Shown here: piece by piece, positions 1 through 8,104 of the stretch
How the letters are laid out: each line of letters begins with the position of its first letter
How positions within the stretch are numbered: the stretch's first letter is position 1
From: Zongyangia gallinarum
Lineage (GTDB): Bacteria > Bacillota > Clostridia > Oscillospirales > Ruminococcaceae
Direction: 5' to 3'
Length of the DNA stretch: 29,208 nt
NCBI GenBank assembly: GCA_904419315.1
Contig: CAJFQY010000025.1
Location: 1 to 29,208, forward strand
The notes under the pieces: model-generated
What the model saw: the letters and a program-made list of their open reading frames with translations, nothing else
Told to the model about the DNA's origin: nothing
The model's database searches: none
Translations under genes and position numbers: made by a program

Positions 1-1
1 G

Positions 2-634
2 CGCTACATGGGCCTTGCCCAGAACGTAAACAACTTTATGTTTATCCGTCTCTCTATGGGAATTGGTATGAGCATTATTTTTGATGGAAAAATTTATCGT
101 GGACTCAACGGGAGTGCCGGTCAATTCGGGCATATTACCATGAACCCCGATGGTCCCCGTTGTTCCTGCGGCAACTACGGCTGTTTAGAGACCTATGCTT
201 CCTGTGAGACAATCCTGCGCAAATCCCGGGAAGGGCTGAAGATGGGCCGTGCTCCTGTGCTGGAAACGCTCCTTGCTCAGGGAGACCGTCTCAATCTCGC
301 CACCATTGCCAAAGCTGCCCGGGGAGCCGACGAATTCATCCTAGGTATCTTTGACGATGCCGCCACCTATTTGGGGATTGCCATTGCCAATGTGGTCAAT
401 ATCTTCAATCCCGAACTCATTATCCTCGGCGGCGATCTGATGAATTATCAGGATGTTTTTTTATCCAAGATGAAGCGCTTTGTGGACTTCAAATGCTGGA
501 AAAACGCTAAGCATCCCATTGAGGTTTCCACCTTTGGCTCAGAAGCTGCCGCTATCGGTGCCGCTCTTCTGTTCAGCGATAAAATCTATCAAAACGCTGT
601 GGAAAGCGAATCATCTCTCCCTATTCGGCAGTGA
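2..634 (+). CDS. ROK-family protein (sugar kinase or NagC/XylR-type repressor), 5' end missing
   Basis: The frame is already open at base 2, so the gene starts outside the window; about 210 C-terminal residues are present. The ROK signature is clear: a GSAGQFGH segment followed by CSCGNYGCLETYAS, the Cys-X-Cys-GxxGCxE zinc-binding motif of the family. A later glycine-rich stretch (NPELIILGGDL) matches the C-terminal nucleotide/sugar-binding half of the fold. ROK proteins are either cytoplasmic glucose or N-acetyl-hexosamine kinases, or repressors with an extra N-terminal winged helix. The N-terminal DNA-binding or phosphate-binding region is outside the window, so kinase and repressor cannot be separated. 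The gene ends 102 bases before the next start. Family assignment is secure; exact function is not. Confidence 0.88.
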   Translation, partial: RYMGLAQNVNNFMFIRLSMGIGMSIIFDGKIYRGLNGSAGQFGHITMNPDGPRCSCGNYGCLETYASCETILRKSREGLKMGRAPVLETLLAQGDRLNLATIAKAARGADEFILGIFDDAATYLGIAIANVVNIFNPELIILGGDLMNYQDVFLSKMKRFVDFKCWKNAKHPIEVSTFGSEAAAIGAALLFSDKIYQNAVESESSLPIRQ

Positions 635-703
635 CACCAAGATAAGACGAACGATCCACGTTGTTATCGGGAACGGGAAGCTATGTCCCGTTTCCCCTTT
701 GAA

Positions 704-709
704 TATAAT
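704..709 (+). promoter_or_regulatory. Possible -10 element (TATAAT) before the zinc-ribbon gene
   Basis: A perfect TATAAT lies 28 bases before the ATG at 737, but no good -35 hexamer sits 16-18 bases upstream. An imperfect hairpin (about 669-698, arms GGGAACGGGA and TCCCGTTTCCC) precedes it and could be a weak terminator for the ROK gene. Read as a weak or activator-dependent promoter. Confidence 0.35.
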
Positions 710-736
710 TGATATGATTGAAATGGAGGAATCCAC

Positions 737-2167
737 ATGCCATATTGCAGTAACTGCGGCGCCAAGCTTCCTGATTCGGCGTCATTTTGCAGTGAATGCG
801 GCGCCAAGGTTGTCCGTGCATCCCGGGAAGGAGCTGCTCCCGCTGGGAATACAGCTTCCCGCCCTGATCCCAGTACTACATCCCGAAAGCCGGTGGACGG
901 CTTCTCTTTTGATCCTGGCAACCGCCAGACCAATGCCCAGGACGGCTTTCATTTTCAGCCGGAGGAACCATCAGAGCCGGCGTCTGATGGCGAAACATTC
1001 TCTTTCCATTCCAACGCCAGTTCCCGGCAAGGCCCTGACTTTGGGGATTTCCCGCAGGCGTCTTCCAAACCATACCAATCTTTTTTAGACGATGAAGACG
1101 ATTTTTCTTTTCAGCCTCCCAGATCTTCTTCCTCAAGCCAAGGGTTTTCTTCCTTTGACGAGGCGGATGACTTCAGCGGCTTTCAAAAGCCATATGTCAG
1201 CTATGACTCCGACGGAATAGGGGGCACCTCCAATCGGTCCCGGAGTTCTTCATCCGGCAGTGCCCGCCGGTCTACTCCCCCAAAAGCTTCTCAAGCCAGA
1301 GGCAAAGGGACTTCCAAAAAAGGCGGAAAGAAAAAACGGGGCTGGATTGCCCTGCTATGTATCATTCTGGTGGCCGCTGTTGGACTGGGCATCTTTTTCT
1401 GGACCCGGTCCAATGTGGATACGTCGGAACTCTATACCCAGGCGATCCTTTTGATGGACCAAGGGGAATACGAAGGAGCCTCCGAGCTGCTCCTCGATAT
1501 CCTAGACGCGGAACCGGACAATGTGGACGCCATGTTAAGGCTGGCTGACTGCTATGTCAATATGGGCGATTCGGCGAGAGCGGCAGAACTCCTCCAGGCA
1601 GGTTATGAGCAAACCCAGGATGAGCGGTTGCAGACTGCCTTAGCAGAGTTGGATACTACTGGGGAGGCTGATGCCACTACGCCGGCGGAAACCACAACAA
1701 CCCCGCCTCCTGAGACCACGACCACCCCTCCCCCTGTTTCAGAGCCTCCCTTTGATCTGTCCGACGCTTTTCTCGGGAATTATGACGACTACAGCGAGCA
1801 ATTTGGCCAGCTTTATAACCAGGAGAATACCTCTGACACCTATACGGATGCCGATGGCAACGAGGTTGAGCTGCAAAGCGCTACCTATACCTACAACGGC
1901 CTGATCGTCTCCACCCAAAACGGAAGGATCACCAACATGACCGTCTATTTCGATCAGGATGTCAACTATACTGTGCTGGGGATTGGAAAAGAGGCCACCT
2001 ATAACGAGACCTTAAACGCTCTTGGCGCTCCTGAAACAGCCGCCGCAGAAAATGAATACGATACCCTGGTTTATCTCCCAGAAAACGGTGAAGCCGTCAA
2101 GTATTACTTCCTAGACGATGAGCTTTCCTTTGCCACCATCTTTTTGGGATACTCCCAAAATGGCTAA
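737..2167 (+). CDS. Zinc-ribbon / TPR single-pass membrane protein of unknown function
   Basis: A 476-residue protein starting at ATG with GGAGG nine bases upstream. Order of parts: an N-terminal zinc ribbon (CSNCG and CSECG, Cys 4, 7, 18, 21); a Ser/Gly/Asp-rich, probably disordered region (about 25-195) carrying repeated aromatic motifs DGFSF (54), DGFHF (69), ETFSF (86), DDFSF (121); a Lys/Arg cluster and one transmembrane helix (about 203-222); a TPR-like helical pair (about 230-295); a Thr/Pro linker (about 314-335); and a C-terminal domain (about 338-476). With no signal peptide, the zinc ribbon is probably cytoplasmic and the TPR part outside, by the positive-inside rule. Similar zinc-ribbon membrane proteins are common in Clostridia without a known role. 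I do not recognise the C-terminal domain. Confidence 0.85.
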   Translation: MPYCSNCGAKLPDSASFCSECGAKVVRASREGAAPAGNTASRPDPSTTSRKPVDGFSFDPGNRQTNAQDGFHFQPEEPSEPASDGETFSFHSNASSRQGPDFGDFPQASSKPYQSFLDDEDDFSFQPPRSSSSSQGFSSFDEADDFSGFQKPYVSYDSDGIGGTSNRSRSSSSGSARRSTPPKASQARGKGTSKKGGKKKRGWIALLCIILVAAVGLGIFFWTRSNVDTSELYTQAILLMDQGEYEGASELLLDILDAEPDNVDAMLRLADCYVNMGDSARAAELLQAGYEQTQDERLQTALAELDTTGEADATTPAETTTTPPPETTTTPPPVSEPPFDLSDAFLGNYDDYSEQFGQLYNQENTSDTYTDADGNEVELQSATYTYNGLIVSTQNGRITNMTVYFDQDVNYTVLGIGKEATYNETLNALGAPETAAAENEYDTLVYLPENGEAVKYYFLDDELSFATIFLGYSQNG

Positions 2168-2191
2168 GGATAAAAACAGAAACCAACGAAT

Positions 2192-2229
2192 AAAAAAACC
2201 GGCAGGATTTAAATCCTGCCGGTTTTTTT
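2192..2229. terminator. Bidirectional intrinsic terminator between convergent genes
   Basis: A perfect 12-bp palindromic stem (2199-2210 with 2211-2222) is flanked by seven A on the left and seven T on the right, so it can end transcription from both sides. It serves the zinc-ribbon gene on plus and the CmpB-like gene on minus, whose TAA stop lies within its T tract. Confidence 0.93.
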
Positions 2230-2971
2230 ATTCGTTTTCTGTGGTTTCGTGGGAGTTCTCCTGCCGGTGCTCTTCCGGCAGTTTCATGTTGGGATAAATC
2301 TCCTCCATCCGCTCATCGGGGAAATGGGTGTTGAGAAAGGTGGTCACCACGTTACTTTGGGATTCCACCCCCAGCTGCCGGTTCGACCACTGCTTGACCG
2401 CCGCCGCAGAGATGATAATATCCACCGCCATAAGCACAATGAGTACGTTGGTCAGCGGTACACCAACCTTCTTCGGTATTTTTTCAATGAGGCGGCTAAT
2501 CCAGGGAAGGGTATGCCGGATAAAGACAAATCCCAAAATGCCCCAATAAACCGCATACTTTAAATTGGTCCTTCCCGCTAGGTTAAAGGGGGAATTGCTG
2601 TATTCCCAGGAAAGGGTGCCAAAAACATTCTCCTGAAAAAAAGAACAGAAAAACTCAAAAAACGCCCCGCTGATCGCGCTGATGGTAAAAATCAGAATGC
2701 CACTGGCCTTGCGCAGCCAGCACATCAACAAGGTGAAAAGCACGGCGCCAAAGCCATATACAGGGCTAAAGGGTCCGTAAACCAAGCCCTGACGGCTTTC
2801 AAAATACCCCATTTTGATATAGCACCAAAGCATTTCCACCACATAGCCAACAACACAGCCTATGAGGAAAATCCAAAACAATTTATAGAAGTGAAGGCCC
2901 GCAGCAAAAGGCCTATCCTCTTGCAAGAGGGCCCTTTCCGCCGGTTCCTGTTTTTTCTCTTGTTTTGCCAT
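2228..2971 (-). CDS. CmpB-like integral membrane protein (putative ABC-transporter type IV family)
   Basis: A 247-residue protein with about five hydrophobic helices and charged ends. The motif pattern VEMLWCYIKMG, then SRQGLVYGPFSPVYGFG, then ISGAFFEF and LSWEYS is what I associate with the putative ABC-transporter type IV family (PF06541, CmpB), which is widespread in Clostridia. Despite that label, no ATPase or binding-protein gene is adjacent, so a transport role is not supported here. The start at 2971 follows a GGGGG ribosome site; an extended -10 lies 63 bases further upstream. The hydrophilic C-terminus (about 190-247) is probably cytoplasmic. The function of the family is essentially unknown. 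Confidence 0.78.
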   Translation of the reverse strand: MAKQEKKQEPAERALLQEDRPFAAGLHFYKLFWIFLIGCVVGYVVEMLWCYIKMGYFESRQGLVYGPFSPVYGFGAVLFTLLMCWLRKASGILIFTISAISGAFFEFFCSFFQENVFGTLSWEYSNSPFNLAGRTNLKYAVYWGILGFVFIRHTLPWISRLIEKIPKKVGVPLTNVLIVLMAVDIIISAAAVKQWSNRQLGVESQSNVVTTFLNTHFPDERMEEIYPNMKLPEEHRQENSHETTENE

Positions 2972-3033
2972 AGAACCCCCTACAGCTCCCCATCCATCTA
3001 GTTTCTATTCGAAGTTCTTCTGGAATATGCCTC

Positions 3034-3042
3034 ATTATATCA
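3034..3042 (-). promoter_or_regulatory. Extended -10 promoter of the CmpB-like gene
   Basis: On the minus strand the sequence TGATATAAT gives a perfect -10 with the upstream TGn extension. The -35 position is only T-rich. Three TTCGAA palindromes (3008-3013, 3082-3087, 3092-3097) surround it and could be operator half-sites. Confidence 0.6.
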
Positions 3043-3150
3043 TACTCCCAGCCGAAAAAAAATTAAGTTTTTTCTACGATTTTCGAAAGTATTCGAAAAA
3101 CTTTGAAAATATGAATAGAAAACTGGTCGCGGCATACCTTTTTGGCCATA

Positions 3151-3189
3151 ATAAAAGGGCGGGGTGTTGAATCGTCCCCGCCCTTTTAT
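3151..3189 (-). terminator. Intrinsic terminator after the EF-G paralogue
   Basis: Arms 3151-3164 and 3176-3189 pair over 14 bp, GC-rich in the middle and with an A/T-rich base, around an 11-base loop. It lies 19 bases after the EF-G stop codon. Confidence 0.88.
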
Positions 3190-3207
3190 GTAAAGGATTA
3201 CTAAAGA

Positions 3208-5280
3208 CTATTCTTCTTCCTCGTTGGCCTTTGCTTCCTCGATAACCGCAGCTTCCAGCTGATTTGGCAGCTGCTCATACCGGGCAAAGGTCAGGCTAAA
3301 GCTTCCACGTCCCTGTGTCATGGAGCGAAGCACTGTGGTGAAATCGAACATCTCGGACATGGGGACCTCTGCCTCCACTTCCTGCATGCCGTCGCCCAGC
3401 GGGTTCATGCCCAGGACACGGCCCCGGCGCTTATTGAGTTCGCCGATGATATCGCCGGTATTGGTGTCCGGCACCTGGGCTTTCAGTGTGCCGATAGGCT
3501 CCAGAATGACAGGGCTTGCCTGCGGAATACCTGCTTTATAGGCCAGGGTAGCCGCCATCTTAAAGGCCATTTCGGAGGAATCTACCGGGTGATAGGAACC
3601 GTCTAACAAGGTAGCTTTCAGCCCTACCATGGGATATCCAGCCAAAGTACCCTTCTTGATGCAGTCCCGCAGCCCCTTTTCTACTGCCGGGAAGAAGCCC
3701 TTAGGTACAGATCCACCAAATACCTTTTCTTCAAAGAGAAGATCATCGCCATCATACGGCTCAAATCCGATCCAGACATGGCCGTACTGTCCATGACCAC
3801 CGGTCTGTTTCTTGTGTTTGCCTTCCACCTTGACCTTCTTGCGGATGGTCTCCCGGTAAGCAACCCGAGGACGTGTCAAGCTGGCATCCACGCCAAACTT
3901 GGATTTCAGCTTGGAAATGATAACATCCAGATGCTGCTCTCCTAAGCCGGTGAGCACCTGCTGATGGGTTTCGTTGTTCTGCTCAAAGGCAATGGTCATA
4001 TCTTCCTCCATCAGCCTTGCAATGCCTTGGGCAATCTTGCCCTCATCTCCCTTAGCCTTTGCTTTGATGGCCATGGATAAGGTAGGCGCCGGGAAATTGG
4101 TTTTTTCAAAGGAAACCACCCGTTTGGGATCACAGAGGGTATCCCCTGTCTTTGTCTCGCTCAGTTTGGTCACTGCGCCGATGTCGCCGGCGCCGATATA
4201 CTTGACTTCCTCCTGTTTTTTGCCGCGGACGCAGAGCATCTTGCCCAGGCGTTCCGGTTGTCCGGTACGGGCATTGACAGGAGCCACCTCGGGAGATAGT
4301 TTGCCCGAAACAACTTTAAAATAAGACAGTTTGCCCACGAAGGGGTCTGCCACTGTTTTAAACACATAGGCCGCCAAAGGCGCGTTTTCGTCGCATTCAA
4401 TTTCCACAGGCTCCTCGTTTGCATCCACTGCGATTTCTCCGGCCTTGTCTTTGGCGGAGGGCAGCAGTTTCGCCATGCCGTCAAGCATTAAATCGATGCC
4501 CTCCAGGGTCAGGCTGGAACCGCAGTAAACCGGCGCGATGGTGCCAGATTTGATACCGTTGGCAATGCCCCGATGCATCTCCTCTGGGGTAAATTGTTCG
4601 CCGGAAAAATATTTATCGAAAAGGGCCTCATCCGTCTCGGCAACCGCCTCAGAAATAGCCGCAACCAAGCCTTCCAGCCGATGTCCAATTTCCGGCATGG
4701 GGATTTCTTTTGCCTTTCCGTTTTCATATTCATATGCCTTCATGTCCACCAGGTCCACATAGCACAGAACCTTTTGGTTGCGCACATAGGGAACTACCAG
4801 CGGGCAAACGGCAGGTCCAAAACTCGCCTTGAGCTCCTCCAGCACCTTATAGAAATCGGCGCTTTCCCGATCCAGTTTTCCCACAAAGAACATGGCGGAT
4901 TTGCCCTGTTCCACAGCCAGCTTGTAGGCTTTTTCAGAGCCAACCGCCACGCCGGATTTTCCGGAAATGGCGATGACTACGCTTTCAGCCGCCCGTACGC
5001 CTTCATAGAAACCGCCGGCAAAATCAAACAGTCCCGGAGTATCGATGATATTGATTTTATATCCATCGTGCTCAATGGGCAGAATGGAGGTGGATACGGA
5101 AGCTTTTCTCTTGATCTCCTCAGGATCAAAGTCGGAAACAGTGTTTCCATCCTCAATCTTGCCCAAGCGGTCTGTTGCACCTGCCTGATACAGCAGTGCC
5201 TCTGCCAGCGAAGTTTTTCCTGCGCTACCATGGCCTGCCAAGGCTATGTTTTTGATCCTGTCAGCAGTATACTGTTTCAA
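3208..5280 (-). CDS. Elongation factor G-like GTPase (EF-G paralogue)
   Basis: A 690-residue, full-length EF-G-like protein. Start chosen at TTG 5280 because AAAGGAGAG lies just upstream; a TTG 14 codons earlier has no ribosome site. GTPase motifs: P-loop GHGSAGKT (16-23), DTPG (80-83), and GKLD (134-137) where NKxD is expected. Domain II, the domain III/IV region (RVAYRETI, GGHGQYGHVW) and the domain IV/V segment HPVDSSEMAFK are all present, so it should still fit the ribosomal factor site. The lack of neighbouring rpsL/rpsG and tuf, the non-canonical P-loop and the sequence DGNTVSDFDPEEIKRK mark it as the second EF-G type common in Clostridia rather than the housekeeping FusA. Role in translocation, recycling or stress is not known. 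It has its own promoter and terminator. Confidence 0.9.
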   Translation of the reverse strand: MKQYTADRIKNIALAGHGSAGKTSLAEALLYQAGATDRLGKIEDGNTVSDFDPEEIKRKASVSTSILPIEHDGYKINIIDTPGLFDFAGGFYEGVRAAESVVIAISGKSGVAVGSEKAYKLAVEQGKSAMFFVGKLDRESADFYKVLEELKASFGPAVCPLVVPYVRNQKVLCYVDLVDMKAYEYENGKAKEIPMPEIGHRLEGLVAAISEAVAETDEALFDKYFSGEQFTPEEMHRGIANGIKSGTIAPVYCGSSLTLEGIDLMLDGMAKLLPSAKDKAGEIAVDANEEPVEIECDENAPLAAYVFKTVADPFVGKLSYFKVVSGKLSPEVAPVNARTGQPERLGKMLCVRGKKQEEVKYIGAGDIGAVTKLSETKTGDTLCDPKRVVSFEKTNFPAPTLSMAIKAKAKGDEGKIAQGIARLMEEDMTIAFEQNNETHQQVLTGLGEQHLDVIISKLKSKFGVDASLTRPRVAYRETIRKKVKVEGKHKKQTGGHGQYGHVWIGFEPYDGDDLLFEEKVFGGSVPKGFFPAVEKGLRDCIKKGTLAGYPMVGLKATLLDGSYHPVDSSEMAFKMAATLAYKAGIPQASPVILEPIGTLKAQVPDTNTGDIIGELNKRRGRVLGMNPLGDGMQEVEAEVPMSEMFDFTTVLRSMTQGRGSFSLTFARYEQLPNQLEAAVIEEAKANEEEE

Positions 5281-5417
5281 TATAAGTCTCTCCTTTCCAC
5301 TTTTGCTCTGTTTTACCGACAAAGCTCTCCGAAAAAAAGCTATACGTACAAGAGCGGCGAAGATTTATTGTCTAAATTCGATAAAATTACTCCGCATAAT
5401 TCAGACTTATCGTGTAT

Positions 5418-5446
5418 ATTATACACAAGGTTGACCGATTAATCAA
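5418..5446 (-). promoter_or_regulatory. Sigma-A-type promoter of the EF-G paralogue
   Basis: On the minus strand TTGATT (5441-5446), a 17-base spacer and TATAAT (5418-5423). The -10 lies inside a perfect inverted repeat GTGTATA-T-TATACAC (5412-5426), which could be an operator. Confidence 0.8.
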
Positions 5447-5581
5447 TCGAAATTTTGCAAAAAAGCTGTTCTGTCCTGCCAAAAACGTTTCCACACCCTT
5501 GTGCATAATGTAGAAATTCCCGCTGTTGAGATTACTAAAACCAATTTTATGGGAATAAGGGTGTCTCAGCCCACGTATTAA

Positions 5582-5615
5582 AGAGGCCTCCGCAAGCGTC
5601 TTTGCGGAGGCCTCT
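5582..5615 (-). terminator. Hairpin terminator after the pseudo-P-type ATPase gene
   Basis: A 14-bp perfect stem (5582-5595 with 5602-5615) with a six-base loop begins six bases after the stop codon. The following T tract on the minus strand is short (TTTAAT), so it may be a moderate terminator. Confidence 0.75.
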
Positions 5616-5620
5616 GCACC

Positions 5621-8065
5621 TTATACTTTTTTGACAATGTTGAGGATGAATACAGCAATCAGCCAGAACACCTGATAAACTAGGACGGACAGTACGCTGA
5701 GTTGGGCCATGCCGCCAAAGTAGGCGAAGAATACCGAAAGGCCATAGCCGATAACCACCGCCACTGTTTGGATAATGAGCCCCATATTGATGGAACTGCG
5801 GATGGCAAACAGAGATGACAGCGTATCGGTCAACACAGAAAACTTGCCGGCAAAAGCAATGGAGGCCGGCGTCTTTGCCTTCACCTTCTGCATATCCCGT
5901 AAATCCTCCCGCAGGCGGGTGGAAAGAATGCTCACATATTCGATGCCAACACCAAAAAGGGAGGATATCTTTTGAGCCGTTATGTTCGGATCATTGGTGG
6001 TCACCAAGAGCACCATATTGCTTTCTACCAGCTCATCCACCGCATCCCGGATATGCTCTAAAGGATTATAGCTGAGGATAAACATGGCCGTCAGCTCCCC
6101 GGAATTGGAGAGATACAGGATTTCTCGGCCGTCCTTGGCATAGCGCTCCTCATAATCTTTGGAAGGGATATCCACACCGTGGTTGAGCATCAACTCCCGG
6201 TTGCCGATGAGCACCCGTTTGGAATCCACCCAGGCAGAAAGTCCCATCCCATCCTCATAGACCACAGAGTCCACCGGCTTAAGGATATCCTGTTTTCCCT
6301 CAATGACCTGCAAAAAGATGTCCGCCAATGTAGTCTCACAGGAGCACACCACGCTGGCCGCGTCCAGAATAGCTTCGTCAATGCGGCGCTGGCCAAAGGT
6401 CTTGATCCCATGGAGCATGACAGAGCCTTTGGGGAATAGGTCGCTGGCGGAAACCACTACAGCGTTGATATCAGAAAACTCCTCGATGGCCCGGTACCCC
6501 GAGACCATACCACCCTCTTTTGAGAGCCGTTTCGCCGCTTTATAAAGAGGCAGATTCGCAATAAGCATGGCGGTAAATGGGGCACAGATGCAAAGGATAG
6601 AGCTAAAGATGGTGATGCACTCAAACACGCTCTTATCCAAGAAATAGCAGGAGATGGAAACCACCAGGGCGCCGATCAGGCTGATGGGTGCCAAAATGCG
6701 GCTGACATTGTCGGTGACATCCTCACAATAGGAATACTCCAGGAAGTTGGAGAGGAAATGGGTTTTCACCGAAACAGCGGCATCGGGCTTGGTAATCCCC
6801 ATACCCCGGGTCAGCTCAAAGGCGACGTTTTCATCCTCCACCCGGGAAAGGGTGAACTTTTCCCCGTCGGCAGAGACAATATGGAAGTTGACCGCCACCC
6901 TTCGGACAATCAGCAGCTTGCCTAAGGTGTTAAAGAATAATCCTAACAGGGCGACGATGGGATAAAGGTGTACCGTGGACGAGCCGAAACTTTCAGGGGC
7001 AATGACGGTGGCCACGCATCCGATGATCACCGACAGGGTGGCCAGGGCCGTCAAACTGTCACTGTCCGCCCGCAGTTTCAGCAGGGAGATCATACCTCCC
7101 CCTACCGTTTGGTGACAGATCACAGCGCCGATCAGCACCAGGGCCAGTTGGCAGATTACGTAAATCTGCGGCGCGGTAGCCGGACTGATGGCCGCCGGTA
7201 TGGGCAGGGACAAAGACTCTGCCGCTGTGAGATAGCCGCTGAAAAGGCACATCAGCCCTACCACACAGATGCGGATGAAAAGTGAGGTGTGCAGATTGCT
7301 CAGATCATGGATGATCGACGGCTTGTCCTCTTTGGAATAATAGTCGTCAATTTCCTCCTGCGGCTGCGGATCCCTGTATTCCTCCTCCGGATCGTTTTCC
7401 GGCTCCTCATCGGAAAACAAGACGAAATCCTGGATTTTTTTCTCCCGGCTTTTCTGCACCGCCTGATGCTGCTCAATGACCTTTTCGTCGATGGTGTGGA
7501 CCTTTTCTCCATCCACCACCCGGGTAAAGCCAATCTGGGCCTGTTGGTTCTGAGCCTCATCCTCTGTAAAGAAAGAGGTAAATGCCGGTTTCTCCGGGGT
7601 CTCAAAGTGAAATCCGTCCGCAGTCTCCGCCGATGATTCCCGCTTCCCTTCTGGCGACGAAACCTCCTTTTTCTCTTCCCCGGCGGTATGTATCGCTGGG
7701 GAAGCCGACTCCTGAGGGGCAGCTGGTTCCGTGTTTTCTACCTTCACATGAGCCTGTGGTTTTGGTGGCACAAACTCCTGGGAAAAACGGGAGGTAAAAT
7801 CCTCCATAGCAGCTTGTCGAGGGGATTTCTCCCTCACCGGCGTTTTTTTTACATCTTCTGGTTCTTTGGGAGGCTGATGTAAAGGCTCCGGCCCTTCTTG
7901 AGGAACGGGTTCCTCTTTGGCGGACTCGAAAGCCTCCCCGTCAAAATGAAACGCCTCTTCCTCCGTCATCTTTTCTGCCGGTCTTGTGGGCGTCGCCACC
8001 GCTTCCCGCTCTCGTTTTCTTTTGACCTCATTGAGGATATCGTCTACGCTGTATTTTTTGTCCAT
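5621..8065 (-). CDS. P-type ATPase-like membrane protein lacking all catalytic motifs (pseudo-ATPase)
   Basis: 814 residues from ATG 8065 (AAAGGG six bases upstream; an in-frame GTG at 8080 is less likely). Residues 1-255 are charged and probably disordered, opening with KYSVDDILNEV. Hydrophobic helices lie at about 262-280, 301-317, 338-356, 365-386, 455-474, 482-503, 760-782 and 786-811, the layout of a heavy-metal P-type ATPase. CICAPFTAM (492-500) sits where CPC is expected. The phosphorylation motif DKTGT is replaced by SASDL (539-543). The nucleotide-domain segment GMGLSAWVDSKRVLIGNREL (606-625) is recognisable, but the HP, TGD and GDGxND motifs are gone. It should not pump ions; a scaffold or sensor role is inference. 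It lies 39 bases after rlmB, probably in one unit. Confidence 0.8.
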   Translation of the reverse strand: MDKKYSVDDILNEVKRKREREAVATPTRPAEKMTEEEAFHFDGEAFESAKEEPVPQEGPEPLHQPPKEPEDVKKTPVREKSPRQAAMEDFTSRFSQEFVPPKPQAHVKVENTEPAAPQESASPAIHTAGEEKKEVSSPEGKRESSAETADGFHFETPEKPAFTSFFTEDEAQNQQAQIGFTRVVDGEKVHTIDEKVIEQHQAVQKSREKKIQDFVLFSDEEPENDPEEEYRDPQPQEEIDDYYSKEDKPSIIHDLSNLHTSLFIRICVVGLMCLFSGYLTAAESLSLPIPAAISPATAPQIYVICQLALVLIGAVICHQTVGGGMISLLKLRADSDSLTALATLSVIIGCVATVIAPESFGSSTVHLYPIVALLGLFFNTLGKLLIVRRVAVNFHIVSADGEKFTLSRVEDENVAFELTRGMGITKPDAAVSVKTHFLSNFLEYSYCEDVTDNVSRILAPISLIGALVVSISCYFLDKSVFECITIFSSILCICAPFTAMLIANLPLYKAAKRLSKEGGMVSGYRAIEEFSDINAVVVSASDLFPKGSVMLHGIKTFGQRRIDEAILDAASVVCSCETTLADIFLQVIEGKQDILKPVDSVVYEDGMGLSAWVDSKRVLIGNRELMLNHGVDIPSKDYEERYAKDGREILYLSNSGELTAMFILSYNPLEHIRDAVDELVESNMVLLVTTNDPNITAQKISSLFGVGIEYVSILSTRLREDLRDMQKVKAKTPASIAFAGKFSVLTDTLSSLFAIRSSINMGLIIQTVAVVIGYGLSVFFAYFGGMAQLSVLSVLVYQVFWLIAVFILNIVKKV

Positions 8066-8104
8066 TTTATTCCCTTTCACTTCCCATCACAACTTCATCG
8101 CCGC

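Larger units (their letters stand above)
5281..5620. other. Intergenic region upstream of the EF-G paralogue
   Basis: 340 bases without a credible gene. It holds the EF-G promoter (5418-5446), a 7-1-7 palindrome over its -10 (5412-5426), one perfect DnaA-type 9-mer in reverse orientation (TGTGCATAA, 5500-5508) facing a near match (GTTTCCACA, 5487-5495), and the terminator of the upstream gene (5582-5615). The mRNA leader of the EF-G gene is about 130 bases. Confidence 0.7.

Noticed and set aside
4573..5442. Plus-strand open frame of 289 codons opposite the EF-G paralogue
   Set aside because: A shadow of the EF-G coding strand, running on into its promoter region; no ribosome site or recognisable protein features.
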